Of a DNA stretch of 64,000 nucleotides, positions 40,267 through 53,700 are shown in pieces. Position numbers and translations under genes: made by a program. The notes beneath the pieces are model-generated. The model was not told where the DNA came from. It was given only the letters and a program-made list of their open reading frames with translations, and ran no database searches. Position 1 is the stretch's first letter. The number at the start of each line of letters is the position of its first letter. Source of the stretch: Balanoglossus misakiensis (Eukaryota; Hemichordata); assembly GCA_040954595.2 (NCBI GenBank), contig CM082576.2, positions 2,418,001-2,482,000 on the forward strand. The letters are read 5' to 3'.

Positions 40267-41232
40267 ATAAAGTTATTAGTCAAAAAATATAACTTATATC
40301 GGCTATGCTGGAGGACTGATTTTGAAAGCATACAATTCATCAGATCATGACTGTAAAATTTTGTTCGTATTTCTATACCATTTATGATAAAATATGACGC
40401 TATGAGAGATTACTTGGAAAAAAAGCATCATTAAGATGCAGTGCACCATTGTCCATATTTTATCCAAAAATTAATGGGGCAATTTATGTATTTTTTTTTT
40501 CCAATCTTCATTAACTACTAACTATTTTTTTTCAACATCCATGTGGTTTTTCCATCTTTGTTTCTATGAAGGAAGCACTCCACAACCTTATTACTACAGA
40601 CCACATTTTGTCTATCTAATATTCTATCGCATATTCAAGTCTAGTTTTTGTATTGAGGAAGACTTCACGTAGTGCTATTCAGAGTTGTTCCTTCCCACTC
40701 TTTTAAAAATAAAGAATCATCGCAGAATGCAGCAGCATCAGCACGTAACAGCATACACAAGTTGAGTATAAATGACTTTACATACTATACACTGTTTAAC
40801 CATCTTTCCTTTTTTTTTCATTTTCATTTTTGACCCAAATGATTTTCAAAGTGAGTTTTTAACAATAAAAATATCACTGGATAAATATTCTTATGTAGCA
40901 CGCGCACTGGAAACTTGTCCTGTGTTTGACTGCATTTAGCAACCATGTCTCCAGGCCATGCTGGTTTTTTTGTCAAGTCTTTTTGTGTATTGCTGTCGTA
41001 CCAATCTAATACAGCAATCCTCTACAATTATCATCCTATAAAACTAGCAAGACTAGCTACCAAATACATCCCCCAAAATGGAATGGTACAATCCATGGAA
41101 CGGTTTAACGCGGGGGGTTTGAGGGGGTGGCAAGGTCATCATGCAGCCTCACTACTTTCGGTCGCTTTCTTTTTTAACACTACAAAAAGTCCTGCAACTG
41201 AAGCCAGGCTTTTGGCAGCAGTGCGGGGGTTT

Positions 41233-44200
41233 TCACATCCATCCGCCGGTCAATTTGTGGAAAAGCTCTTCGTTGAGAGTCTGGTTTTGATCCTTGGATC
41301 GCATGGAGAGGAAGATGTATCCACCAATGTATTCGTGGATGACTTTGCAGTCAGCGCTGAGACAACCAAAGTGGATGTTTTCGTCTTCCATCTGCACGAT
41401 GACTTCCCTCACTTCCCAGTTGACGTGCCAGGCGGTCATTGTGCTGTACCTCCAAGTGGCTTTAGAGTCACCGTTGCTTGGGTCCATTTTGATCAAGCGG
41501 TTGTAGCAGACGCCAAGTAGATCCTATTGCATGAGGAGAACAGAGACACAGCAAAATCAGATCAGGGAAAAGGAGGGGAAATCTAGGTGTCATTGTCAGC
41601 ATACAAGGAAGTAAAGATTCCTGGACAAAAGTTCCTCTTAGATTAAAACTAATCAATCACAATAAATTTCACAAAGTAACAGTTCTCAGCACGGCATGAG
41701 AAAACTGGACTCACCTCTTTCTTTGAGTTCCTAAACCTGACAATGAAGTAAGTGACACCATATTCTGGCAGTGCTTGCCAAGCTTCGATGTAACTCATCT
41801 TGGCCTTCAGTAGGCCCATGTCTCTCACATTGGCGTGGCCCTCTAAAATGCGACTGGCAATCTGTATGGGAGGAGGGGCGTAACAACATCAGTGCATTGG
41901 TATTGTACAAGAAACATAAAAAGAAAGACTCTCACACAGCAATGACACCTCCCCAATAGGTGGCAACAGAGATAACACTAAAATCAAAGCCATACTCATT
42001 TCACACTTTTTTAGACTACATGTACATATATTTAGCAACAGCCATTGAAACATAAATTCTCTTTATGTAAATACTAGTATAACTGTAAATTAAATAGTCA
42101 ACTTGATTATAACAGGATTTCCTTTCTAGGAACGGCATGAGTGAAGTCTCGTACCTGTTTTGTTTTGAATTTCTTGATATATCTGGGACTGACAAAGTCC
42201 TCAACTTGGATGTCTACAGAGTCCGGACTGACGGTGGCCGCGGCCGCCTTCCTCTGCTGCATGCTGAGGAAGGCAAGAATGCTTTGAACCTCGGCTTCGT
42301 ACGAACTATCGGCCATTGTCTTGCCTTTAGACGCCAGTCTGCAAGCAGCCATCCACATGGCGTATTGGTTTTCCTGCATGGTAAAATACAAACAGAGGAT
42401 GAGAGTTTGTTTGACGATTATTCATGCAATGTGAGATAACACTGTTTAGGCAACAAATAGCGGTTCATAAGTACAGTAAGCACTTGGACTGGCGGTAGTT
42501 GACCATTCCGGACATTTACAAAATTAAACATTGTTTGAGAGCTCAGATTAAGTAGGCTTTTCCATTATTGGTTTACGGTTTGCGTGGGCAAGGACGTATA
42601 AACAAGCTGATGTAAAATGCCTAGCAACACGACATTATTTGCACAATTTTTCGGCTTGTTTCACTTTCCATCAGTCAGCTGGATGATAATATCTCTGAGA
42701 AATGAACTCACGCCATCACATCGTATCATGAATTCATGCATTCCCTCTGGAGATGGAATCATCAATTTCATGCCAAACTTGTTATTGCTGATATTCACGT
42801 CTGGGGTGACTTCACAACCTGAAATAAGATAAAAATCAGAGTTTAATGAAGCTGCCCTTCCAATGTTTTGGGCGATTTAATCACTGTGTCTCCGCCTGCT
42901 ATAAACATTACGTCCTATCATGCCGTATCAAATAGCCAGACTATTAAAGACAGGCGTTATTATAACCAGGCTTGAAATCAATAACCGCACCAGGATATCA
43001 AATACAGGATGCATGACACAATGGCTAACCCCTCAACATCCTGATCAAATGCTACACCGCACATTATACCCCACCATTCCATTCCCACCCCATCCCGTCC
43101 CGTCCAAGGACTCGAAATTCTGAAATTCCAGTTTTTCACTTTCCAACCTCGTAGAAATGCCAATCATCTTTTTAATGGCATATACAGTTCTTGAGGCCAC
43201 ACAGACACATATATTACGCCATTATTAATACCATAAAATATGTTTACATAGAAAGTTGCGTTTGAGAGTGGATAGTGTTTCTTGAACTAGTCAGCACAGT
43301 GTGAATGCCACAGACTCTAGAGTCAATGACTTCTCTGATTGAAACAGCTTGTATGGTTTCCCCGTAAGGTCGATGCACTTCACACTTTTCCTGTCTGCTG
43401 GTGATTTCTTACACTTTGATTGAACTTTACTCAAGAAATATCTTTCAATTGAGTCAAGTTGTGAAGGTTTCTAAGTCATAACAACTAGATGAGACTGACA
43501 AAAAGAACATGTCACTGGAAAGGTGAGCACAGTCCCGATACAAATGCGAGAACAATTTTTAGACCACGCACCTTTCAAGTTGATTTTCTGCATTGGCGAA
43601 CCGTTAGTATCTTCATGGCTCTTGTAGTAACACATGTGGGTGTCTCTGAACACAAACCAGTATTTCTTGAAACCTTTCAGGGTAAGCTTCTTGGGCCTGC
43701 ACAAGTGGTACAAAGAAAAATTTGAATCAGCTGTGATGATTGTGGGTTGTAGGTCTCCGACAGACTGACATGGCATTCCTGTAAAACTGAGAGGGAACAA
43801 TGGTTTCATACTTACTTTAGAAACCTGAGATAATTTGCCAGCTCTGGAACATTGGTTATATCTCCCTGCAATCAAAGACAAGAATTCAGTCACTTAGTCG
43901 ATTCATCAAGAACTTAACTTCAAAGAAATATTAGTAATGAAAAAGTGTTAACTATGGTGAAGATTGAGCAGATCACATGAGCTCTCCATGCCTGAACTAG
44001 ACATGGGCAGAGTAAAATAAGCAACAAACCAGCAGGTTTGATTAATTAACCCTTTCATCCCCGGTTCCCTCTTTAGAGTTCCAACCTTACCATAGAAAAC
44101 AATGGATTTGGATTGAACCATAGAGGTGAAAGGGTATTAAAGGGTAGTTCACTCACCTGTGCTGTGGATATTGATGTACCTTCTAAGGAGACCTGTAAAT

Positions 44201-47200
44201 CAGTCAATGCAGCATCAATATCATCGCCTCCTCCTCCGCTACCCAGACCACCACCTGGGCCATCCACTGAGGTGTCTGTCTGTGGCACTTGACACTGCAG
44301 GTTGACTTGAAGCTAATGGACAAAAAGAGAGAGAGAAACTCTATGTTACAAACCAAGCCAGCAATGCAGAAAGATGATCAGTAACTTCACATGTATTTAA
44401 ACAAAGCTGATGTGTGTCACATACACAATACTAGACAAATCAGTGTGGTCTGTGAACTGAATTTTCAGGTTAACCACAAGACTGTAGGATAGGCTCTCTT
44501 ACACAAGGCTAGGACTGATTTCTATGCAACAGAGCTACATGTAGGATGACTCCCAAATGACAATCAACAAACTAACAACGAGCTCACGGAAAAGACAAAT
44601 GAGTTTTGTACAATCTACAAAAACAATCAAGTTTCTCCTACATAGCTATTTGAGCTCAACCTACAAACTCATGATCTTCTGTGCATGGAACACCGAGAGA
44701 TGCGTATGCTATATCACACAGATTTGTTCTAGATTCCCCTACCTGCAATGCTGCGAACATCATGGCCTCTTCTTCCGTGCACTCCACTTCTTCCATCAAG
44801 ATCATCCATCTGGCTTGCTCGTAGATTTGGTTGATGCGCACCTGGTCAATCCTGGGGTCCAGGTCGTAGAAGGCAAAGTATTTGAACCTCAGCAAGATGA
44901 CATCGTTCTCCCGGAATCCTTGCTCCATCAATGACCTGGAGGAATCCAGCCATCTGGATGATGGGAAAATGGGTCACATTAGAATAACCAGCATAAGCAG
45001 TTAAGAGTTTTGATTCCACTACTAAAATAGAGTTAAATTTCCTCTTGTGTATTGACCGAGATTTAAGTGCATGCCACGATAGTGTTTACAGATCTTTAGA
45101 CAGCAGATTTTATTTTTAGAATTCTGTGTGAATTAATTTGACAGCTTGCATACTGAAAGATGCCAAGGTCCGGATCTTGAGATAAGATTGAACTGTGACA
45201 GTTCCCCTTACGGAGTTGACATAAGTGGTCATGTGTTTCATGGACGTTTTTACTTACCCTCCATTGATGATTGCTTTCTCTCTGAGTGTTTTGGGTTTGA
45301 AGATACCCTCCAGCGCGTGTGGTGTGGGTGTTTGCGGGCTCATAGTAAGAGAGGGACCCATGACGCCTAGGGAGTCGCCATAACTGGAGAGACTCATGGA
45401 CATGGGACTGCCAGTGCTTCCATTTGTGCCTGCGTAGCTGCTTGTTCCTTTATTCCTGGGCGTTGTCTGGTAGAACACGGCAGTCTCGTTTAGCGTTGAG
45501 GGGTGGTATATAAACCCTTGGCTGCTTGGTGGCAAGGGGTACTGGCTGTAGCTTCCCGGCGACCACGTCTGATGGCCGGACATCACTGGTGTGCTGTGCC
45601 CCCTTGGGTGGTGCTGCGCCGCAGGGGATGAGTGCATTGGGGAGTGGGGTGCAATTCCGTCCACACTGCCCTGTGAGCCACCTTCCAGGCTGTTGTTTGA
45701 TGCCACCGATTCTCGGTCCGATTTCTCCTTCTTCTTTTTTCGGAGACTTCCAGTGTTCTTTCCATTGCGTTTGTATCTGTCATCTCTGCGTCTGAGAAAT
45801 GATAGCTCTTCCGGATGTCTTATGTCTGTTTAGGGGTGGGGAAGAAAAGCACAAGAGTGGCTTAGTAACACAGGTATACAAAAACAAGACAGTTAATTAA
45901 ATGCTACTTAACACCAGATAATTTTTAGTGAGGGTTCAGCTTCCGCATACAGGGGAATAATTAAATGTCAAACAAAGGCGCAAGGGACGACAGTCCATCA
46001 TCTTACAATGCAAGCAAAGACAATTCATGTGAACTCTAGGAATGCGATATAAATTACAGCACTGAGCTCAGATGACCCAGGGTGATTCTAAGCAGTTCTT
46101 GTCTGCATAACGAGGCATGGAAAATCCATTTTCACAGACACTGCAGCAGCAGAGATGCTGAAAATAAACATCTGTGGCAATACTGGACTGTTACATGTAG
46201 CTAGACTTCCAGAGGCCAACCTAGATGACCCCCCCCCCCCTCTTTTTTGACTTGTCCGGCATGTCAACAAGTCCACATGTAGCCGGATAGACAGACTGCC
46301 GACAGACTTATCGCTTGGAAATTAACCACCCCTGGAAATAATTGATGGAAAACAACTTAATGACATGGGAATGTTTTTGGCTCTGTGCAGTGCTGATGCC
46401 TGGTTGTAATACTACGGCTGTATCTAAAACCTGGACTGGACTCATGGACTGGACTCGTGGACTGGACTGGATTTCAAATTTTTGATTTCTCACTTGAAAA
46501 TGAGTCTGAGTCTACAAGTCCAGTCCCAGTTCACAATTATGATGACACAGACACTTGAAATTAGATAATTTATGTAAATGATACAGTCTTTAATTACCTT
46601 AGTCAGTGGTGAGTCCCTAAAGATAGCATGCCTCACAGCAGGTCATGTACATGTAACTTATTATTACTTTTAGGGACCGTTCAGTTTTTACGGCTGGGGG
46701 CGGCAAAATCCAGGGGGGGGGGGGTCACTTTTTCTAATGTGGGAGGGGGACACCCATTCCCACACCCACCCCATCCATTCTTCGCCACATCTAGAGTACC
46801 AGGGCAGAATACTTGCCATCCCACCCCCACTCATGTTAACTTTGAGTGGCAAAAGTGAAATATGTCCTCCCTAACATTGACTTCATTTGCTTTTGGGTAC
46901 ACTAAAATGCAACTTTGAGCACCATATTTTACAAAATTGTCTTATGTGGGAGGGGGACACCACCTCCCACTTTTCTTGTTTTACCAATTCTAGCAACTAT
47001 CGTATTGACTTGTCATTTTTAATTATTCTTAGATTTCTTTACTGCTACGATAAACTATTATATACTTCAATTCTAAATTTCTTTACGAAATTTATGATTG
47101 AGGTGTGAGGAGCCTCTTTCCTTTTATTGTATACAGTGGACTCACCACTGACTTAAGGTAATTAAAGACTGTATCATTTACATAAATTATGTAATTTAAA

Positions 47201-50200
47201 GTGTCTGTGTCATCATAATTGTGAACTGGGACTGGACTTGTAGACTCAGACTCATTTTCAAGTGAGAAATCAAAAATTTGAAATCCAGTCCAGTCCGCGA
47301 GTCCAGTCCATGAGTCCAGTCCACGAGTCCAGTCCATGAGTCCAGTCCAGGTTTTAGATACAGCCGTAATACTACACCACTGAAATGCAACATGCACATG
47401 CTGACAACTATTAACCACTAATTAACAGCGGGACTAATTGGATAAGTATGGGCCAATTAATCCACACCTCATTCTGGGGACACACAAAAAAGGAAGGCAA
47501 TCCAATTCAAAAAGTAACCGACATTGTTTTGTACACGGTTGTCATTTTGTATGTTGTTGATAAAAAAATACCCTCATGAAGAATTACACTGCCTAGAGCA
47601 GTGTATGGAACATACTGCCTACGCATACACCAAAACAGGAATGGATTTATGGTAATTTACTGCCAATTCTGTTAACTTTGACCCCAGTGGAATAGATTTT
47701 ACCTGCTGACAGGCAAGATTCTGTGGGTGAGGATTTAGCCCAACTTATTCACAAGAAAACTATTATGCCAATTTTATATTAATGACTTTATTACAAGTGT
47801 TGTTTGGTTGAATGATTTATGACTCTGTTTACCACAGTAGTCATTATACTGAACCACAACTGTAAACGTTGATGAGAATTTTTTTTTAATTCAGAAAACT
47901 GAATAGTTCAATTTGAGCACAATTTTTAGGGCATAATTTCCTTTCATCATAGTCTCTGATGGATGGCTGCAAACAGTTGGCTTATGACCTGTTTGGCATG
48001 CATCAATTGCATAATGACATGTTCAGTTTATAAAGTTGTGAGGTTAGAAAAAAAGCAAGTGGACTTTTCTGGGTCACACAGTGTTCCTTATTCACACACA
48101 TGTAACCATTTGTAAGCTAAGATGCCAAGCTGCCTTGTGTCAGCTGTTAACTGTGGTTGACAGAAAGACCTCATCCATGAAAAGTGACCCCAGGGCTGTT
48201 CGTTAAGGAATCGCGAAGTTGAAGTGCAAATTTATTCATGCATGACGATAATGTCGGCAAGTGCATCTCACAGATTTGGCAGTGGGAGGGGGTGGCAGGT
48301 AACATTATGGCTGCCCCCTCCCCCCTCCCCCCAAAAGGGGGAGGGAAGAGACGCCCTTTACGGTCACACTTTGATACTTCTTGAATTCTAAAAATACCTT
48401 TCAGACAGACGAGGCCATAAAAATTCCAGATAATAAACAGAGAAAGGCGAAGAGGTCACGGCATATGCTTCAAGGCACTCTCCGTACAAGTGAAACTTTT
48501 ACAGTGACCATACATTATCCCAACACCAGTTGTCTTGTGATAGCCAGGAGGTATTTGTTGAAATGTATCTGGGGCTCCGACTTGTTGCATGGCCAAAGTG
48601 ATTAACACAGGGTCAAACAACCACAGAGAATGACTGCAGTGTTTATTAAACAATGACAGCCAAAAGATTTCTTTTATTGCACGGCAGATAAACAGAGCTG
48701 CCATATCTCTGCCCTTTTCATTCAAGAGGAAATCGCCGATTATTTTTCAACAGCGGCTTTGGAATTTGAAGTATGGGTTAGGAATGGCCGTGGTATTCAA
48801 CTTGGCAGAGTGATCAGCCTCGTACAAAAGGACACAGCGGTGTTTTTGAGTGTGGTCAGCTCGGTTCTGGCAGAGTTGGCAGAAATAGTGACGCTCTTCA
48901 TCCCTGGCTGACAGTCTCCATACCACACAGTGTGTGTACAAATTGGCATTCAACCACTTCACAAGAAAAGGCCGCCAGCATTGACATTTTCGAGATACTT
49001 CTATAGGCACCTATATCAGAACCTTGATTCGATGTGTGGTTGTCCAGAAGTTTTTGCTAAATTCTACCAGCATCTTTCAAAATCTGAGGTGTCACAATTT
49101 TTCCTACATTTGTACTTCACTATCAATGACACTGTACGACCGTAGCTTCAACCTGCACGTCAAAATACGCTGACTAAGCCATTAAATATTACTGGGGGAC
49201 TGAAGGGTTTTCAAGAAGTAGTACCATCTGTGGCTTCGTATAAAATCCCACAGCAAACAACACAAGCCTGCAACAGTGGTACTTCAATTCCGGTCTTAAA
49301 ACTCTCTCTCTCTCAGACAGATGAACTGATGTATATGTATGTATGCTAATACATTTAATTCCACATGTGTTAGGCCTTACAAAATGAACCTAAGTGCGGG
49401 AGAAATTTACGAGGACTACAGATTTTGGTCCAAAATGGGTGGCAGTAATTGGGATTGTATAAATCAAACTACACACCATGACACATTCGCCTGCTCTGTG
49501 CTGTTGGTACTGACTGGGCCCACTTCAGCTCTACAAGAGTGATATCACCAATACACATTTGTGTTTGCACATGTACAGTTATTATACACACTAAAGCACT
49601 AGACCAGCGCTTGGCAATTAATGGGAAATTTTACAGTTGGCAAGTAGAGCTGGGACTGCCTGCTGTACCTGCAGAGAATATTTCACAAGTTCACCAAAGC
49701 AGACTACCTTCACGCGAGCTTGGAACAAATTCATTGATTGAACAGCGCTGCTGTCAACGGGTGTTATCACTGATCAAGAGAATTGCTCAAACTATGAGTC
49801 AGACCAGTCCCAGCACAAAACATGATGCAGGCATGGGAGTGTATAGGCCACACCAAAAGAACACTCCCACTTCTTTGTCTGGTTGACTAAATTAGAGTTG
49901 AGAGAAGGGAAATGATTGTAAAAGGATCTGTATTTGCCAACGCTGTCACATGACAGACAAACCTTAGGTTTAATTTTGTACCAATCTTTCCCTTTTTAAC
50001 TAGTTAGATTCCCAGCATGACACAACTGCTCTATGTGGAATAAATCTACATTGCTGTACATTTGACAAATACGACATACGTACATACACCGGCTGGCTGC
50101 ACTTCCGACCCTCGTCTATTGTGTGTTATGGCCTAGATTCTTGGCTTTTGTGTGTTGGTGCACAGTGAATAACTGGACAATCGTGTCCATGGCTAGCTGT

Positions 50201-50754
50201 TTGAAGCTACACAGAGCATGCTAAATTCATGCCCAAGTAAATGATGTAGTTTTGGTGGGGCAAAAGCAAAAGGCTATACAAACAGAGATTGTGTGGTTCA
50301 TTCACAACAGCCCTAAACATCAAAGTAGCGCACTGGTACAATGTGAATGGATTGTGGTAAAGAAGCTTGGGAACATGTTATTGACAGGAATTTTTACTGT
50401 TTTTTTTTCAGTGCAGGCTGAAGAAACAGGGTAAAAATTGATTGGTAGGAATGAAACGATCATAAGCGTTGGCCTGATTGAAACTCAGGGAAAGGTAAAG
50501 CAATTACAAAGCTTACTCACTTAACTCTTTGCAGGTTTCTATGACAGCGTTAAAAACCACGACAGAGAAGTTGACTCTCATGTCAATCTGTTGGAGATCG
50601 GGCAGCTGGACACGCAAGGTTTTGTGCATTGGGGTGAAGTGGAGTTTGGCATCGGCCTGCACGCCGCACTGATCCAACGTCGATCTTGTTCGCAGCAGCC
50701 ATGTGTTCTTGTCTGGCCACCACAGTGCATGGTCTGACCAGTCGATGGCAACAT
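41233..50754 (-). CDS. FERMT: Kindlin (fermitin family), integrin co-activator; 5' partial
   Basis: Ten minus-strand exons: 50754-50521, 45825-45258, 44953-44743, 44312-44157, 43865-43816, 43696-43572, 42818-42712, 42373-42155, 41861-41715 and 41523-41233. All are frame-consistent with GT-AG ends, giving 702 aa plus a missing first coding exon (about 50 aa by comparison with human). Kindlins bind beta-integrin tails with talin at focal adhesions. The order is F0 (DWSDHALWW), F1 with a basic loop (RKKKKEK), F2 (from [11 protein letters not shown]), then the PH domain ([13 protein letters not shown] to [12 protein letters not shown]). F3 follows ([10 protein letters not shown] to [15 protein letters not shown]). 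The Ser/Pro/Gln-rich F1 loop in exon 45825-45258 is longer than in human kindlin-2. In F3 the integrin-contact Gln-Trp pair of vertebrates reads Ala-Trp (TAWHVNWE). It ends KLTGGWM. The closest vertebrate type appears to be FERMT2, but invertebrates usually have one gene. Confidence 0.97.
45258..45825 (-). CDS. FERMT: Kindlin F1-loop exon with long low-complexity linker
   Basis: A 568-bp exon, the largest of the gene. It starts (N)[12 protein letters not shown], as in human kindlins, then a basic run (SLRKKKKEK). A Ser/Pro/Gly/His/Gln-rich stretch of roughly 130 residues follows, and it ends with [16 protein letters not shown], matching the human FKPQALLDKAKIN segment. The basic run fits the membrane-binding F1 loop. 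Several SP/TP pairs could be phosphorylated. Confidence 0.95.
46405..47376. mobile_element. Foldback element with minisatellite-bearing arms
   Basis: Left arm 46405-46616 (212 bp) and right arm 47138-47376 (239 bp) are imperfect reverse complements. Outer ends read TGTAATACTACGGCTG and its near complement. The arms differ in length mainly because the right arm has more copies of a 13-bp unit, GAGTCCAGTCCAT. The centre holds a G-rich stretch and two copies of ATGTGGGAGGGGGACACC (near 46738 and 46944), with no transposase-like frame. It is a non-autonomous insertion in a kindlin intron. Confidence 0.85.
47281..47350. repeat. 13-bp minisatellite (GAGTCCAGTCCAT/C)
   Basis: Four to five tandem copies lie in the right arm of the foldback element. 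A shorter complementary array (GGACTGGACTCAT) lies in the left arm near 46430-46470. The unit itself contains the direct repeat GTCCA. Confidence 0.85.
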
Positions 50755-53700
50755 CTGAAAACGAAAGAAAAATCAACACCATTTAGTTTAAATCCTTCAA
50801 CCCATCTTTGCACACACAGCTGAGCAATTGAAAACGCATCCCTTGACCTGTCCAGTATAAAGGGCACTTCACAGTGGCTGGCCAGAAATTGCTTCCATGT
50901 TTTTTTACTCAAGTTGCTGAGTGTGATAAAGAGCAGCTTGGGAAATTAAGACAAGAATTATGGGATTACACCAGTGATTGCAAATTGACCACCAATCATG
51001 GTTGCACAAAGGGCACTCTGAAATAAATGTGATCTGAAAAGCATGAAAATTTAATCACCTCTAATTAAAGATCAAACAACCAGATAGCAAATTCTCAGAC
51101 AGGAACAAGACAGAAGCGTTTGCAAGACATAGGAAATACTACGTTCATTTTGTCTGAGCATCTCACACACACCCTCCTCCAGGTTCCAATTGTATTTTCT
51201 GGGCACAATGCTTCACAAAGTAGTTTACGTACGTGTCTGTATGACCAGGCTTAAATGCCCATTTTTCAATTGTCTTTTCATTTTTGTATCAAATATGCCT
51301 CGCACATCCAACCTGACATGATCTGTACACAACACATCACGTTGTTTATTCTCAACACAAATTCCCTCACGTTAAGAACATCATGCTATTGGCAATGAAG
51401 TCTATTTACAAAACAGGTTGAATTGTTCCAACCTTGAATTGGCCACACACCAGTGAACCTCAAAAGGGTTGGGCCATCTCAAGTGTCCTCAGTTCATTCA
51501 CAGAGAGCTGCATGATGTCTTGTGGTGGTGGGCTCCGAATATCACCACCATAAACCTGTAGCTATTCCGAAGTCCATCTGCCCAAATGAACACTTGGGAT
51601 TTTTTCTTTCAACCACAATGCCTTTCACTCAGATGCAAAACAAAAACAAAACACCTTCATCAAACACTGGGCAGTGCATCTGTGAATACAACTGCATCAA
51701 CATGCATGCTCACAGTCCCAGTGAAATTTGTGAACTGGGGATTTTGCCAACAAAAAACCAATACAAGACAAGATTTGACTGTGACACAGCAGCTAGCTTT
51801 TTTGCTGGTACTGTGCCAACAGTCTCCGTCTAATTATCCACTAATTGACATTTAATTGACAGCTATGTATTGCTGGTGAAGTGAACTCCAGGATCATTCT
51901 CATATGAAACTTACACATTTGGCCCCACATGACTTTTGACATCTGCATGGGCGTATATTCATAAGCAAATATATTTAAAATATTTTTATGTAAAATATTA
52001 CAGCTTTACTAACACCTCTGTTATTATTATTCAAACGAGCAATGTTCCTTCTGATAGATTTATAAATAATAGACACAATCTCTGACACTGTCCCAAGCCA
52101 TATATTCACCAATATGTCAGCAGAATCTATCCTTGCAACTGACCACTTGATCTACGAGGCCAGACTACAAAAAAATGTATCTCATTTCCACGTCAAGGGA
52201 TGGGCCGGTTGATTGCACAGGGAGATCCAGCTGGCTGCTTTTCTCACCAGTGACCTCAATTCCTACTCAAGGGACTGATCCACTAAAACTGGGCGTCTCC
52301 ATCTATGGCTTTCATGGTTTGTTTAGAGTCGACCAAACTTAACTACGTACGTTGTAGTATAATTTGGATTTTTCCCTAATTTGGTTATACATGTAGATAT
52401 CGGAGTTTGACAATCATTTTGCTTTCTTGTTCAAAAGTTTACAAGGTACACGCTATTGGTGTTGTAACTTACTAAAACTGATGAATTCTGAAGTTTTCTA
52501 TAAAAAACAAGAACAAATTTTATAAAAATACAATGTACTCTTGTTTGAAGACATGCAGCTGTGGTATCTGTTCAGGGACTCATTCCTAACAAACATTCAT
52601 CTGGAGGTAATCTTTCCCTCAGAGACCCTGACCATCGGTGTTACATTTTTGGTTCTGCATTCTCTACATACCAAATAGTAACATGCACCAATAAATTATC
52701 AAATGCTCTGACGAGAACATCACCTAGTTACAAACGTCAGCTGTTCTCCTGGTGAAACCATACATATGATGTTTTCTGTCATGCCGTGAATACCGGTACA
52801 ATTAAGGGCAGGTACATACAATGTTTGTACATGTACATCCATCAGAATTAAAAATCAAGTTAATACACTCAATCAACTCTGGCTACTGTTTAAGAATGCT
52901 GAATCAACAAAAACAGACCTCAACACAGTTCAGTTTTGATCACTCTCACGCCATCTGCAGATACCCTGGAATTCCAAACACCACACCCTTCATGTACATG
53001 TATATCTGATAAGACAATACGATTGATTGCTGTGTATGAGATATTCAGCATGCTCCGCGGTCACTGTCCAGTGGCTTTCTGCAGCTTATATAACATTTTA
53101 ATGTGTTGTATCGATTCATTTTTCAGTTTCTCTCTGCGTGGCTGCTTGTAAACCGAGTAGACAGTTAAAACAACAGGTGTAACGGGTCTTGCTAAAAGCA
53201 TGTAGCAATTTCGCCCCCGATGACCGCTCCCATCTGGCGAGTCTTCTTATCTCATTTGTGTCTCTACTCAGTGCAATTTATCATTGGTTTAGAGAGACAC
53301 ACAGAAGCTTGAGTGGCGGCCCCCTCTTTTACTTTGCATGGAAATAAAAGCCTACATTTGTGTTATATACAACAATCTTCCTCCCGTTCTTTTTCCCTTG
53401 AATCTGCAAACTAGTCAACACACGCAATAGGTACATTGTATTGTTAATGTGTGCCATTGGATTTTACAGTCACGCATCAACGATCTGAAGCATAGTACTG
53501 CATCCTTGATCAGAGTAACAGACATCTTTGGCTTCAGACGCCCAATTCACATGCATGTCTGACTCTGAACACCGCATGTGGTACTTGTAGCTTTCATAAA
53601 AGAATCACAAGGCTTTGATTTCTTCAGGTGTCGTTGTGCAACACAAGCCCTAGCCCAATCTATTACTGACCATCACCTAATATCACAGTCTCATTATCCC

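Larger units (their letters stand above)
36307..41232. other. Convergent 3' region of SEC23 and kindlin
   Basis: About 4.9 kb between two stop codons facing each other. It holds both 3' UTRs and intergenic DNA, with poly-A/T runs near 37839, 38162 and 40491. A minus-strand AATAAA (plus TTTATT at 40261-40266) lies about 970 nt past the kindlin stop. No coding exon is recognised. Confidence 0.55.
45826..50520 (-). other. Kindlin intron between F0 and F1 exons
   Basis: A 4.7-kb GT-AG intron (donor GTGAGT at 50520, acceptor AACAG before 45825). It contains the second foldback element (46405-47376), a G12 tract near 46707 and a short C/G-rich hairpin near 48313-48345. No other exon is recognised. 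Confidence 0.9.

Noticed and set aside
43471-43893. One continuous minus-strand open frame across two kindlin exons
   Set aside because: The first part is in the wrong frame. Splice sites show two exons (43865-43816 and 43696-43572), giving [16 protein letters not shown] then KPKKLTLKG as in human kindlins.
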